DNA of 64,000 nt from RGIG9115 sp045644665 (GTDB lineage: Bacteria; Bacillota; Clostridia; UBA1381), in NCBI GenBank assembly GCA_045644665.1, contig JAZRHH010000011.1, positions 29,401 to 93,400 on the forward strand. Reading direction: 5' to 3'. Under the pieces are notes generated by a model, which had not been told where the DNA came from, did no database searches, and saw only the letters and a program-made list of their open reading frames with translations. This document shows, piece after piece, positions 1 through 9,349 of this stretch. Every line of letters starts with the position of its first letter. Within the stretch, counting starts at the first letter, position 1. Position numbers and translations under genes: made by a program.

Positions 1-836
1 CCGGAGAGTGCATTCGAAGATACATAAAAAGCGTTTGTTATCTGGGGTTTTTGTTCCTTTATAATATCAAGCTCTTCAGGAAGCTCTGATTTTGCCTGAA
101 GGTATCTTTCGTATCCGTTATTTCCTGCAAGGGGTTTATAGCCTTCTTTATACTGACTATCCGCCTTTGCACCAAATTTCAAGAGCAATCCGCCATCACC
201 CTCACGGGTTTTTGCTGCTGCCGCCATAGTGTCTGTTGTCCAGACATACAGCTTTAAAATGTCGCTCTTTTTTTCTATATTACCATCAAATAGAGATATA
301 TCCTCAAGCTCATCTGAGCCTATGAGGGTACTTTCTACCAATCTTTCTTCTTTATCATACTGTGCTACGACTATAGTAAAGTTGTCTGTAAGCTCTGTTA
401 CATCCGAAAGGTCTGCTGTAACCTCATACGTATTATCACGTTCTACAAGGTCATAGGAAACCTGTGCAATGGTTGAAGTTTCAAGAATTGCTTCGTAAAC
501 AGTGCTTGTTATATCCTGATCAGCACATTTTACAAAAAGCTCTGCTCCCTCTGTTATTTTTGGAGCTCTAAAAGTATATTCATATTTGCCGCTTGGTTCC
601 ATTTTTGTTTCGCCCAAGCCTATAATTTCGTCACCATTTTTTAAAATGAGAGTTACAAAAGGATTTGCCGAATCTAAGCTTCCATAGCCGGAAACCTTTA
701 TACTTTTAAAAGTAGCATAATAGCTTAAATTATTTGCCTGCACCGGAACATATAATGCAAGGAGCATTATTACAGATAAAAGTATACTTAAAATTTTACC
801 TGTTATTTTTCTGTGTAAAAATTTTTTATTTTTCAT
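1..836 (-). CDS. Secreted modular protein, C-terminus cut by window edge
   Basis: The frame is open from an ATG at 834-836 to the left edge with no stop, giving about 278 residues of a longer protein. A preceding GGAGG at 856-860 supports the start. A basic N-terminus followed by a hydrophobic stretch ending VQA-NN near residue 34 looks like a signal peptide. Residues about 38-135 resemble the N-terminal beta-sandwich of the two GDSL proteins at 3433-6950. Residues about 135-220 contain the AQYDKEERL and LYVWTTD motifs of a module shared by all four secreted proteins of this operon. The catalytic part, if any, lies outside the window, so the function is unknown. It is the last visible gene of the leftward carbohydrate operon. 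Confidence 0.75.
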   Translation of the reverse strand, partial: MKNKKFLHRKITGKILSILLSVIMLLALYVPVQANNLSYYATFKSIKVSGYGSLDSANPFVTLILKNGDEIIGLGETKMEPSGKYEYTFRAPKITEGAELFVKCADQDITSTVYEAILETSTIAQVSYDLVERDNTYEVTADLSDVTELTDNFTIVVAQYDKEERLVESTLIGSDELEDISLFDGNIEKKSDILKLYVWTTDTMAAAAKTREGDGGLLLKFGAKADSQYKEGYKPLAGNNGYERYLQAKSELPEELDIIKEQKPQITNAFYVSSNALS

Positions 837-864
837 AGATAAATTCCTTTTTTAACCTCCGTGA

Positions 865-895
865 GGGAATGCCTCAAAATTTGTGAGGCATTCCC
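865..895 (-). other. Intercistronic hairpin
   Basis: A 12-bp perfect stem (865-876 with 884-895, 7-base loop) lies between the stop of the 816-residue protein gene and the ribosome-binding site of the next gene. No T-run follows on the minus strand, so it may be an mRNA-stability or partial-termination hairpin rather than a full terminator. Confidence 0.6.
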
Positions 896-912
896 TGCCG
901 GAAATTTAATTA

Positions 913-3363
913 TTAGTTACCTGCTGTCCAAATGATTGAACTGTTCTGAAGTGGTATCATGCTGTTCTGACTATCCCAGATGAATACTTTTGCAATAGTT
1001 GCATCTGAGCAATCATCTATGATTGTAAATGGAATTGGCTCTGTGGTGCCGTCTACTGTTATAGTTTGAGCGTCAACACCAAGTAGCTCGTTATACTGTC
1101 CGTAAACTGCCATAACAACCCATGCAGATCTTGAAGCTGCTCCGTTTTCAAGAACGATACTTGCTGCTGCACCTGTGTCTGAAGGTGCTGCTGTTACTGT
1201 TGCTGTTTTGAGCGCAACGCTTCTTGACATAGGTGTTGTAAATGTAGCTTCCTGAGCCACAGATGTCATCTGTCCATATAAATCAGCTGAGTTCTTAGGT
1301 AATACAACTGTATAGTCTGTTCCAAGCTGAAGGCTTTCAAATGGAACATAGAGCTTTAATACGTTATTTGTTGAATCCCATACTCTTGATGTGATAAGAC
1401 TTGATATATCTGTATCTCCGTTCTTAACTGTAATAGCATCAATAGTAGCCTGTGTAGGTTGTGATCCTGTACTTACAAGTATTGAACCTTCACTTATGTC
1501 ATATGTTGCTTCTGTTAATGCAAAGACATCAGCTACCTGATAAACCTTTACATCATCCACATAAAGTGTGGAGCCTGCAGCGAGATCACTATCGTCTCTT
1601 CCCACAATTCTAATACCGTTCATCTTGTCAGAACCCTTGAAAGTAGTGTATTTTGAACCGTTTTCATTTACCATGTTTGCATAAACTGCTGAACCATCTA
1701 CCCACATACTTACTGTTGAGCCGTCTGCAATCCACTTAAATGTGTGCCATGCATCTGTTGTTATGGTCTTTAACGGGTTCCACTTGTCGGCAGCTATATA
1801 CACACTTCCGCTCTCGACTTTCGTTTTATTTTTCAAGTCGTTCAGTCCTGCGTTATACATTATATTTTTAGTATAAGTACCGACTGCAGGACCTATAAGG
1901 ACACTATAATCACCAAGGGTGTTATTTTGTACAAAGTCATCTGTAACATACATCTTCATCTCATATATTACAGGTTTTCCGCTCTGATAACCTCTCTGTG
2001 TAAATGTGTCAGTGCCACCATAAAGTCCAACGTTAAATCCTGTACCCCATGTGATTGCATTACCTGATGCTGTTACTTTAAGAACCTTGTTTGATTCATC
2101 TTCAGGGTCAAATGCAAGGTCTGTGATGCCTGCTTCTTTCTCATCTACATTTTTCTCAGATGAATAATCATTCTGGAAAAGATATGATACAGCCTTCTTT
2201 GGTGCAGTAAAGGAAAATGTAGAAATGCTAAGTGTCTGCCCAAACTCATCAGCAAGGTTAGAGGCGTTTACTGTGTATGCTGCCTCTGACTTAAGAGAAT
2301 CTCCAAAGCTGAGAGTTACCACCTTGCCGTCTGTGCTAAGTGACTTTGACGGTGTTACTGCAACGCCTAATGAGTCAGCTACTGTAATTTTATCAAGGTC
2401 TGCATTTGTTATTGCATGGTTCAATGTAAGTGTACCAACAGAATCTACTGCATTAAAGCTGAACTGTCCTGAAAAGCCCTCTTTTACCTGGTATATCTTA
2501 ACATCGTCTACATAAATTGCTTCACCTTTGGGAATATTCGTATAATCAGTCGTACTCTTATATGAGCCTGCTACTTTAATACCTTCAAAATAACGATATC
2601 CCAAAGCTTTTGTACCTGTTAAATCAAGGTGAGAGCTTTTATTTGTATATAACTGTATATCGTCCATCCATATGCTAATAGTTTCACCGCCTGCAGCAAT
2701 TACCCATTTAAATGTGTGCCATGCGTCTGTGGTCATTTTACTATCGTGTACGCCACCTTTTATATCCTCACCAACAGCAAAATAACCTTTGCCTACGTCA
2801 GCGCTGTTCTTTTGGGCATTAATTCCTATTTTATAGAACACGTGAGTAATATTTCGTTTGTTGTCCGTAGCTTTGCCGCTGGATATATGGGGGCCTATGC
2901 GTATACCATAGTAGCCTGTATAGTTCTCACCATTTGCTCCTCTTATAGAAGCCTCAGGAATATACATTTTCATCTCATATATAATAGGTTTTGTGGAATC
3001 ATAGCCCTTATCATTAAATGTAACACCAGTATTATTAGTCTTTGAGGGGGCCATGTTGAAATTGAATTGTGTGTTGGATGTCTCGCTAGTTAGCGCATAT
3101 CCCTGTGATTCTAATTTGAGCACCTGATTAGTCTTTTCAGTGTCTGACGGGATATATCCAAGGGTCGCTGCTTGATCTTTTCCATAATCAGAAGTAACCA
3201 AGTTCGTTATATCCATTGCATCAGTAAAGTCGTTTTGATAAAAAGGTGTTACGACTGTATCATCAAGCAGTTCAGCAGATGCTATTGTTGCAGGCAGTGC
3301 TGATATAAGCAATGCAAGTGATACTGCTGTACATAAAACTTTTTTAAATTTTAAAAATTTCAT
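913..3363 (-). CDS. Large secreted protein with duplicated LamG-like and Ig-like domains
   Basis: This is an 816-residue protein with an N-terminal signal peptide (hydrophobic, ending ASA near residue 30). It contains an internal duplication. Residues about 40-292 and 388-608 are two copies of a beta-sandwich, each with the sequence TDAWHTFKW and ending in YVDDVKIYQV or YVDDVKVYQV, which suggests a concanavalin/laminin-G-like fold. Each is followed by an Ig-like domain (about 297-388 and 608-713) of the SbsA_Ig kind, ending in FSFTAP and ATFTTP. The C-terminal 100 residues carry the VFIWDS-type module found in its operon neighbours. No catalytic motif was recognised. A carbohydrate-binding or surface scaffold role is inferred from the fold and context. 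The SD is AAAGGAA just upstream of the ATG. Confidence 0.8.
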   Translation of the reverse strand: MKFLKFKKVLCTAVSLALLISALPATIASAELLDDTVVTPFYQNDFTDAMDITNLVTSDYGKDQAATLGYIPSDTEKTNQVLKLESQGYALTSETSNTQFNFNMAPSKTNNTGVTFNDKGYDSTKPIIYEMKMYIPEASIRGANGENYTGYYGIRIGPHISSGKATDNKRNITHVFYKIGINAQKNSADVGKGYFAVGEDIKGGVHDSKMTTDAWHTFKWVIAAGGETISIWMDDIQLYTNKSSHLDLTGTKALGYRYFEGIKVAGSYKSTTDYTNIPKGEAIYVDDVKIYQVKEGFSGQFSFNAVDSVGTLTLNHAITNADLDKITVADSLGVAVTPSKSLSTDGKVVTLSFGDSLKSEAAYTVNASNLADEFGQTLSISTFSFTAPKKAVSYLFQNDYSSEKNVDEKEAGITDLAFDPEDESNKVLKVTASGNAITWGTGFNVGLYGGTDTFTQRGYQSGKPVIYEMKMYVTDDFVQNNTLGDYSVLIGPAVGTYTKNIMYNAGLNDLKNKTKVESGSVYIAADKWNPLKTITTDAWHTFKWIADGSTVSMWVDGSAVYANMVNENGSKYTTFKGSDKMNGIRIVGRDDSDLAAGSTLYVDDVKVYQVADVFALTEATYDISEGSILVSTGSQPTQATIDAITVKNGDTDISSLITSRVWDSTNNVLKLYVPFESLQLGTDYTVVLPKNSADLYGQMTSVAQEATFTTPMSRSVALKTATVTAAPSDTGAAASIVLENGAASRSAWVVMAVYGQYNELLGVDAQTITVDGTTEPIPFTIIDDCSDATIAKVFIWDSQNSMIPLQNSSIIWTAGN

Positions 3364-3390
3364 TTTATGATTTCCTTTCTTTTATTTTCT

Positions 3391-3408
3391 AAGCATTCTG
3401 AAATGCTT
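3391..3408 (-). other. Small intercistronic hairpin
   Basis: A 7-bp stem (3391-3397 with 3402-3408) with a 4-base loop lies between the 651-residue esterase gene and the 816-residue protein gene. It may modulate expression of the downstream genes; no T-run makes it a classical terminator. Confidence 0.4.
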
Positions 3409-3432
3409 ATAACTAAACCGTAAATATATCGG

Positions 3433-5388
3433 TTATTTTTTTGTTATTGTTACAGTATAGGATACAGGAGCTGACAGGGCTGCCGCCTGGTCTGCGTATC
3501 CTAAAGCACTCTCTTGTATACTATCCTTTTGTTCTATATAGGTTGGATAGTTTTTAAAGTATTTGTAGTATGTATGACTTTCTTTAGCCGCAAGCCACTC
3601 ATCCCATGTGCCCTCTTTATAGGCTTTATCACCGTTATACCAGATCGTTGACTGAATGGCTCTTAGTTTATCTTCTTGTGAATTCTTTTTTATAAGATAC
3701 TGCCAAGCCTCCTGTGCCCTTATCTGGTTTGGATTTTCATCCAGTATAGCAATGTTAACACCTGCTGCAAGGTCTGCATTGGTATAAGTTGCTTTAAGGG
3801 GTGTGCCATCCAGGGAGATTGTGTATTCTCCTGCTGCAAGGCCTGTAACCTTAATGGTTTCCTGATTCAGCTCTCCTGTCAAATCAAGATATTTTTCCAC
3901 ATCTTCATAACCCATTTCGCTGCTTGCACTTGTTGAACCAGGGGTCTTAACCTTTCCGATAGGAGAAGCAAATGGAGTATATGTATAGGATATCTCATTT
4001 TGTGTGCTGACATTTGAAACCTTACAGTTATCTGTCAAGAGTACAGTACCGCTTGCATCAAGCTCTACGGCAGCAACTGTTGGAGTTGCGCCTTGTCCTT
4101 TGATGATTGAGTATGCATAAACTATATCACCTGCCGGACACGCATGTATTCTGTCATTACAAGTTAGTACATAGCCTCTATCTCCTGCAGCTTCTGCCCT
4201 TTCGTTTATGTCCTTTGTTAAGGAATACAGGTCATAACAGCTTACGCCTCTTTGACGAGCAAGGTCTACTACTGCACTTGCAAGTTTTTCCTTTACTTCA
4301 TTGTGGTTTGCTGTACCTGTTTTGTAATCCTCTCCGGGTTCTCTTGAAAAAGAATCACCCCAGTAGCCTGTGTAGGATTCACGGTCATCACTTTGAGGAA
4401 CTGTAATAAGTGTAACTTCTACATTTTCTTCCTCTGCCTTATCAAGAAACTTTGACATACTTTCTATTGTTTCGGCAACGGCTGCATCATGGTCTGTGCG
4501 TTCTGCAACATTGTTATGTCCAATCATTAAGGTTATACGGTTAGCACCTTCAGCTACTATGTCAGAGTCAAACCTGTTTAACGCATTATTAACCGTCTGA
4601 CCGCTTACACCTTTTTTGTAAAAGCTTATTTTCCTGTCAGGATAACGTGTCTGGTAGAAATGCTCAAGGAACATATTGTAATCTCCCATATGTGCCATAC
4701 TGTCACCTACAATTGCTACACCGTCACCGTCCTGGTACATTTTATCATCAGCTGCTTGTGTTTTTGCACTTCCAAAAGGCGTAAACTGGTCTGTTAGTGC
4801 CATAACCTTAACATAAGATGTTCCAGCAGGCAGGGTGACATTTTCAAAATTGCCTTCCTGGACTTCGCCGTTACCACCGTATGTTATGTAAATATCATTA
4901 CTGCTTTTTACACCAAGAAATCTTCCATCTTGTGCATAGCATGAAAGGTAAAGTTTGTATACCTCTTCATCTGCAAAAAGGTTTTTGATTTCTGCGTTAA
5001 GCTTTAGTGTATCACCAGCTGTAAAATACTTGTTTGAGCCATCTCCTGTAATGCCAAGCTTTAATTCAAACTTGCCGTCCTGAGACTCTGCCACAAGAGC
5101 GTCTGAGGTTATATCCTCTCCACCTGCCCAAACCTTTATTGTATATTTTCCACCGGTATAGTCAGGGAATTTGAATTTTGCAAAATACTCTTTATCAACA
5201 ATATCTACCTCGTTTATGTAAGCAGCATTGCCTTCTGTATCTTGTATGAGTATTGTCGCAACTTGCGAATTTGTACCTTCTGCTGTACCTTTTACTATAA
5301 TGTTCTTTGTTGCTAAATCCATTTCAGCACCATGACATATTGTTGCTGTAAGCATTGAAAGTACAATAAATATGCTAAGTTTTTTCAC
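3433..5388 (-). CDS. Secreted SGNH/GDSL-family esterase, 651 aa
   Basis: A GTG start at 5386-5388 follows AGAGGTG. The protein has a signal peptide (cleavage near CHGAE, residues 18-22). Residues about 25-105 form an Ig-like domain and about 105-215 the shared beta-sandwich module. The SGNH hydrolase domain begins near 222: GDS with Ser230, GVSG with an oxyanion Gly near 260, GHNN at 290-293, and the C-terminal dyad D412 and H415 in DRIHACPAG. The third block is normally GxND, here GHNN. A C-terminal extension of about 200 residues is unassigned. Members of this family deacetylate polysaccharides such as rhamnogalacturonan or xylan; the substrate here is inferred only from context. It lies 14 bases after the other GDSL gene, in the same operon. 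Confidence 0.8.
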   Translation of the reverse strand: MKKLSIFIVLSMLTATICHGAEMDLATKNIIVKGTAEGTNSQVATILIQDTEGNAAYINEVDIVDKEYFAKFKFPDYTGGKYTIKVWAGGEDITSDALVAESQDGKFELKLGITGDGSNKYFTAGDTLKLNAEIKNLFADEEVYKLYLSCYAQDGRFLGVKSSNDIYITYGGNGEVQEGNFENVTLPAGTSYVKVMALTDQFTPFGSAKTQAADDKMYQDGDGVAIVGDSMAHMGDYNMFLEHFYQTRYPDRKISFYKKGVSGQTVNNALNRFDSDIVAEGANRITLMIGHNNVAERTDHDAAVAETIESMSKFLDKAEEENVEVTLITVPQSDDRESYTGYWGDSFSREPGEDYKTGTANHNEVKEKLASAVVDLARQRGVSCYDLYSLTKDINERAEAAGDRGYVLTCNDRIHACPAGDIVYAYSIIKGQGATPTVAAVELDASGTVLLTDNCKVSNVSTQNEISYTYTPFASPIGKVKTPGSTSASSEMGYEDVEKYLDLTGELNQETIKVTGLAAGEYTISLDGTPLKATYTNADLAAGVNIAILDENPNQIRAQEAWQYLIKKNSQEDKLRAIQSTIWYNGDKAYKEGTWDEWLAAKESHTYYKYFKNYPTYIEQKDSIQESALGYADQAAALSAPVSYTVTITKK

Positions 5389-5402
5389 TTTTTCACCTCT
5401 TT

Positions 5403-6950
5403 TTACTTGAGATAAAATTTCAGCGGTGTTGAGCTTTTTGCAATCAACTCTGCATAAATATTTGCATAGAAGTCTGCACCATATACATTAAGGTGTCCTC
5501 TGTCATTACTTATGTCGAAGTAGTTAGGATCTCCTTCAAATGCAGCATTCTTACCTAATGCATAGTATTTTGCGTAGTTTTCCTGCCCGATTATTGCTTT
5601 AACTCCATCCGCTGTCAAATGGTATTTGTCTGCAGCTGTGTCCATTGTTAATCCTGCATCGATATATATCTGCCGTGCTGTAGTATGGATTGGAAGTACG
5701 GTAAGTCCATACTTCTCCCCCAGTTCTTCTAAAGCTTCTAGTGCAACGTCCGCATATGCGAGACCTTTTGTTATTGCGTCACCACTATCTAAAGCTAATA
5801 TTGGTGATGCAAGTATTGGAGTTGCATTTTTTGAAATTGTCTCCTTTACCATGGTTTCAATTCCATCTTTGTATTTTGCTTTTCTTGCGCTGTCCCAATT
5901 GCTGCACAGGTCATTGATACCAAGACCAATAATTACGTAGTCGCCCGATTTGACAAGTTCTATTAAAGCAGGCCAGTCACCTAATTTAGTGCTATCATCA
6001 AGATAGCTTGCTGCAGTAGCGCCCGATACTGCTTTGTTATAAAACGTTACGTAATCAGAATTGAAATAGTCACTAAGAAAGCTTCCTATTCCTGCTTGCG
6101 GGAAAACAGACATAGAGTTGGAATTCCATTTTTGCCCGGTGGAATCTCCTACATAGTAAACACTGATAGGTTCAAGTTCACTATCTGCTGCCTGTGTGTA
6201 AGGAGTAAGATTTGTATATGAATCCCACATAAACGCCTTTACACTTTTTACCCCTTCTACAAGGGACACTTTCCCACAATCAACCATGGCACCGCTATAA
6301 TCGTAGTAAGTCATGGTTTTTGTTGTAAGGGTTTTACAGCTGAGAAGTCTTTCGTCTTCACCATACTGTGCAAGCACCACTGTATATCCTGTTCCGTCAT
6401 TTCCCAGCTCGTTCTTTGGATATACTGCAACTCCAACCTCAGTATCCGCCTTAATATTGCTTTCAAGGTCTGTAACTTCGTATGTATGAGTAGTTGCTGT
6501 TTCCCCTTCTTCCACATATGTTTGTGGATCTTTATCAATATATGTCATTCTATTAGTGCTACCGTCTATCCTGAGTCCGGCGCCCGTACCGTCCATAAGG
6601 AATATATCGGCATTGATAAAGCTACTTGTATCGGCATACGCTTGGATAACTGAATCGTTTACACTTGTACCATTTAATTTCAAGTCGTATGAAAGCTTTG
6701 AAGCGTCCTCTTTAAACTTAAATTTAATGGTATAACTTCCATCGTCTGCCGGTTTAAATTCATTTATATAGCAGGTTCTGTCTCCTTCATAAATTCTTAA
6801 GCTGAGAACTCCGCCCTCGTAACTTTCAAGCTTTCCTTCTATATAAATGTTACCTGCGGTGGTGTTTTGAACAGCTCTGTAATCTGCTGCTCCCACAACT
6901 GTTACAAAAGAACAGAGTATAAGACACACCGCTACTATTTTCTTAAACAT
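5403..6950 (-). CDS. Secreted rhamnogalacturonan acetylesterase-like SGNH hydrolase
   Basis: The 515-residue protein starts at an ATG 12 bases after the upstream solute-binding gene, with AAGGGTGTG as SD. It has a signal peptide ending near VGAADY (residue 20). An Ig-like domain (about 25-110) and the shared module (about 155-255, VVLAQYGEDERLL and AFMWDSYTNL) precede the catalytic domain. This domain carries YYVGDST (Ser270), AVSGAT (Gly310), GIND at 344-347 and DKYHLTADG (Asp441, His444), an order typical of rhamnogalacturonan acetylesterase-like SGNH enzymes. The usual GHND block reads GIND but keeps the Asn. It probably removes acetyl groups from an extracellular polysaccharide; pectin is plausible but not shown. 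Confidence 0.82.
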   Translation of the reverse strand: MFKKIVAVCLILCSFVTVVGAADYRAVQNTTAGNIYIEGKLESYEGGVLSLRIYEGDRTCYINEFKPADDGSYTIKFKFKEDASKLSYDLKLNGTSVNDSVIQAYADTSSFINADIFLMDGTGAGLRIDGSTNRMTYIDKDPQTYVEEGETATTHTYEVTDLESNIKADTEVGVAVYPKNELGNDGTGYTVVLAQYGEDERLLSCKTLTTKTMTYYDYSGAMVDCGKVSLVEGVKSVKAFMWDSYTNLTPYTQAADSELEPISVYYVGDSTGQKWNSNSMSVFPQAGIGSFLSDYFNSDYVTFYNKAVSGATAASYLDDSTKLGDWPALIELVKSGDYVIIGLGINDLCSNWDSARKAKYKDGIETMVKETISKNATPILASPILALDSGDAITKGLAYADVALEALEELGEKYGLTVLPIHTTARQIYIDAGLTMDTAADKYHLTADGVKAIIGQENYAKYYALGKNAAFEGDPNYFDISNDRGHLNVYGADFYANIYAELIAKSSTPLKFYLK

Positions 6951-6962
6951 TTAATCACACCC

Positions 6963-8402
6963 TTAATTCTCAGATGCAAAATATTTATCCAGCTGCATCT
7001 TAACCTCGTTATATACATCTTCGATGCCTGCATCCTTAAGCTTTTTGATTAACTCATCCATATAAGTAGCAGGATCTGCTGCACCCTTGTTATATACTTC
7101 ATACTCTGTCAAAATTGAACTGATATTTGAAATCTGAGTTTTAACAGGTTCTGAATTAAATTGGAATTTAAGAAGTGCCTTAATTGATTCGTCGTTTACT
7201 TTCTTTGTTTGTTCAACTACATCATCATCCTCACCTGGAACTAAATGTCCAAGGAAAGAATTACCAAACTTCCAACGCTGAGCGCTCTGGTCGTAGCCTG
7301 AACCTTCAATTTTTTCTACTCTGTTGTTAACAAGGTTGTAGTGTTTACCCTCAATACCAAATGAAAGAAGATTTACAACTCTTGGATCTGTATGTGTAAG
7401 CTTTACAATCTCCAAAGCCTTGATAGGATCTTTACAGTTAAGTCCAAGAGATACCATAGTTGATGTTGCGTTACTACGCTTCATAACAGGTGCTTCAATT
7501 GGCCAGAATTTATTGTCGCGGCCATAACTGGTCTTCCATGAAACTTCTGTGCCCGGCTTCCAGAGTTCTGTGTCAACAGCCACTCTGCCACTCTTTCTGT
7601 CTGTTGTATTGTCAGAAGCACTTAAGATGTCAGGTCTGATATAACCCTTTTGATACCAATCCCAAAGAGTGTTTACACCATCCTGCCATTCCTCTGTTTC
7701 CCACATGTAGCAAAGTTCGTCTGCTGATGTTGCATCAAGCGGAAACGCAATCATTTCTGAACCAACTGTTAAGTATTTCTCTGAATACCATGGGTTTACA
7801 CCATATGCAGGAAGATATGGATATACCTTTGAGTCGCTCTTCTTTATCATTTCAAAGTATGGCTCAAGGTCTTCCATGTCATCAACTGTTGAGAAATCAA
7901 AATCGTAGTCCTTAGAAATGTCTGTGTATTCAACAACAGCTGTTGTCATACACGCAATTTGTGTATTAGGAACGCCGTAAATTCTGCCGTTGATGGTAGA
8001 AGCATCCCAGCTATATTCAGGAACTGCTTCTCTTAAGCCCTCAACCTGGTCAATAAGGTCTGTAATATCCATTATACCGCCGTTTTCAGCAGCAGATAGA
8101 TATTTGTTTACATAACCTGTAAAGCACATGTCGAAGTCTTCGCCGGAAGCCATCTTCATCCTCATTCTTTCGCTGAATGCACCAGGTTCGATAAACTGAA
8201 GCTCAACCTTAGCACCAACTTCCTCAACAAAAATTTCGTTGAGTGCGTCCTGAACAGAAGCTAAGTCTGATTGCTCATCACACGGCAATATCCATGTAAG
8301 AGTCGGGATGTCTCCATCTGCTACTCCTGCTCCTTTTTTTCCACAGCTTGCAAGTGAGAATAACATAGCGCCTGCAAGTAACAGTGAAATGAGTTTTTTC
8401 AT
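6963..8402 (-). CDS. Carbohydrate ABC transporter substrate-binding lipoprotein
   Basis: The 479-residue protein has a lipoprotein signal peptide with lipobox LASC (lipidated Cys20). It is an extracellular solute-binding protein of the family-1/LipO type, and its C-terminal part (from about residue 405) resembles the DUF3502 domain found in partners of LplB/YtcP permeases. The two permease genes lie directly upstream, so this is the capture subunit of the same importer. No ATPase is encoded here; such systems usually borrow a shared MsmK-type ATPase (established for related transporters, inferred here). The likely ligand is an oligosaccharide released by the secreted enzymes. The SD AAAGGATG lies about 12 bases before the ATG. 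Confidence 0.9.
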   Translation of the reverse strand: MKKLISLLLAGAMLFSLASCGKKGAGVADGDIPTLTWILPCDEQSDLASVQDALNEIFVEEVGAKVELQFIEPGAFSERMRMKMASGEDFDMCFTGYVNKYLSAAENGGIMDITDLIDQVEGLREAVPEYSWDASTINGRIYGVPNTQIACMTTAVVEYTDISKDYDFDFSTVDDMEDLEPYFEMIKKSDSKVYPYLPAYGVNPWYSEKYLTVGSEMIAFPLDATSADELCYMWETEEWQDGVNTLWDWYQKGYIRPDILSASDNTTDRKSGRVAVDTELWKPGTEVSWKTSYGRDNKFWPIEAPVMKRSNATSTMVSLGLNCKDPIKALEIVKLTHTDPRVVNLLSFGIEGKHYNLVNNRVEKIEGSGYDQSAQRWKFGNSFLGHLVPGEDDDVVEQTKKVNDESIKALLKFQFNSEPVKTQISNISSILTEYEVYNKGAADPATYMDELIKKLKDAGIEDVYNEVKMQLDKYFASEN

Positions 8403-8448
8403 GATTAATCATCATCCTTTCTATTTTTAGCCTTACGGCTTAATTAAC

Positions 8449-9333
8449 TTATCCTTTTACAGAGCCAACTGTAAGACCCTTTACAAAGTATTTCTGGAAG
8501 AATGGGAATACTACAAGGGCAGGTCCTGCAACAACTACTGCCATAGCCATTCTTGATGTTTCACCCGGAATCGAGCTTACGTCAATTTGAGTACCAAGAC
8601 CCTGTCCTCCAAGCTCCTGTATCATCTTCAGATTCTGCATTATCTTCTGGAGCAGGTACTGCAAGCTGATTAATTTATCATCATCTATATAAAGCATTGC
8701 AGTGTACCAGTCGTTCCACTTACCCAAGAAGGTCATCAAGGCAATTGTAGCAAGAACCGGCTTTGAAAGAGGCAATACTGTCTTAAAGAACATATTATAT
8801 ACGCTGGCACCGTCAATTTGCATTGATTCAAATATTTCCTCAGGGAGACCTGCAAAGAAGGTTCTCATCATAAATATATTCCAGGGACTTATTAATGTTG
8901 GTATTATGTATATCCATATTGTATTGTCAAGGTGGAGATACTGTGTACGAAGTATGTACGCAGGAACAAGACCTCCGCTGAACAACATGGTAAAATACAA
9001 ATAGAATGAAATAGCGTTTCTTCCCTTCAGGTTCTTTCTTGTAAGAGGGAATGCACACATTGCCTGTAGCAAAACGCTTAGAAACATTGCTATAAACGAA
9101 TATGTTGCCGTTACTTTATATGCATTAAAAACTGATGTTGGGTTTTTGAATACATAGCGGTATGCCTCAAGGGACCATGTTCTTGGTATAAGGCTGTAAC
9201 CGTATTCGATAACATCATTTTCCGAGGAGAAGGATACTCCAAGAAGAAGCAAAAACGGAAGAATAACCAACACACACAGCGCCGTGAAGAATATTATTAA
9301 TGCTATCTGAGATATAAGACTTTTTCTTTTCAT
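8449..9333 (-). CDS. Carbohydrate ABC transporter permease, YtcP/LplC type
   Basis: This is a membrane permease of about 294 residues with six predicted transmembrane segments. The EAA-like cytoplasmic loop near DGASVYNMFFKTVLPLS is the ATPase contact. The start at 9331-9333 is chosen because AGGAGGTGAG sits at ideal distance; a reading 10 codons longer would overlap the upstream gene and leave the SD inside coding sequence. The conserved C-terminus KGLTVGSVKG is typical of this subfamily. It pairs with the LplB-type permease encoded just upstream to form the transmembrane channel of the importer. Confidence 0.92.
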   Translation of the reverse strand: MKRKSLISQIALIIFFTALCVLVILPFLLLLGVSFSSENDVIEYGYSLIPRTWSLEAYRYVFKNPTSVFNAYKVTATYSFIAMFLSVLLQAMCAFPLTRKNLKGRNAISFYLYFTMLFSGGLVPAYILRTQYLHLDNTIWIYIIPTLISPWNIFMMRTFFAGLPEEIFESMQIDGASVYNMFFKTVLPLSKPVLATIALMTFLGKWNDWYTAMLYIDDDKLISLQYLLQKIMQNLKMIQELGGQGLGTQIDVSSIPGETSRMAMAVVVAGPALVVFPFFQKYFVKGLTVGSVKG

Positions 9334-9349
9334 TTTGCTCACCTCCTGT

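Noticed and set aside
8403..8448. Small inverted repeat AGCC/GGCT between the lipoprotein and permease genes
   Set aside because: Only four base pairs; no support for a terminator or attenuator.
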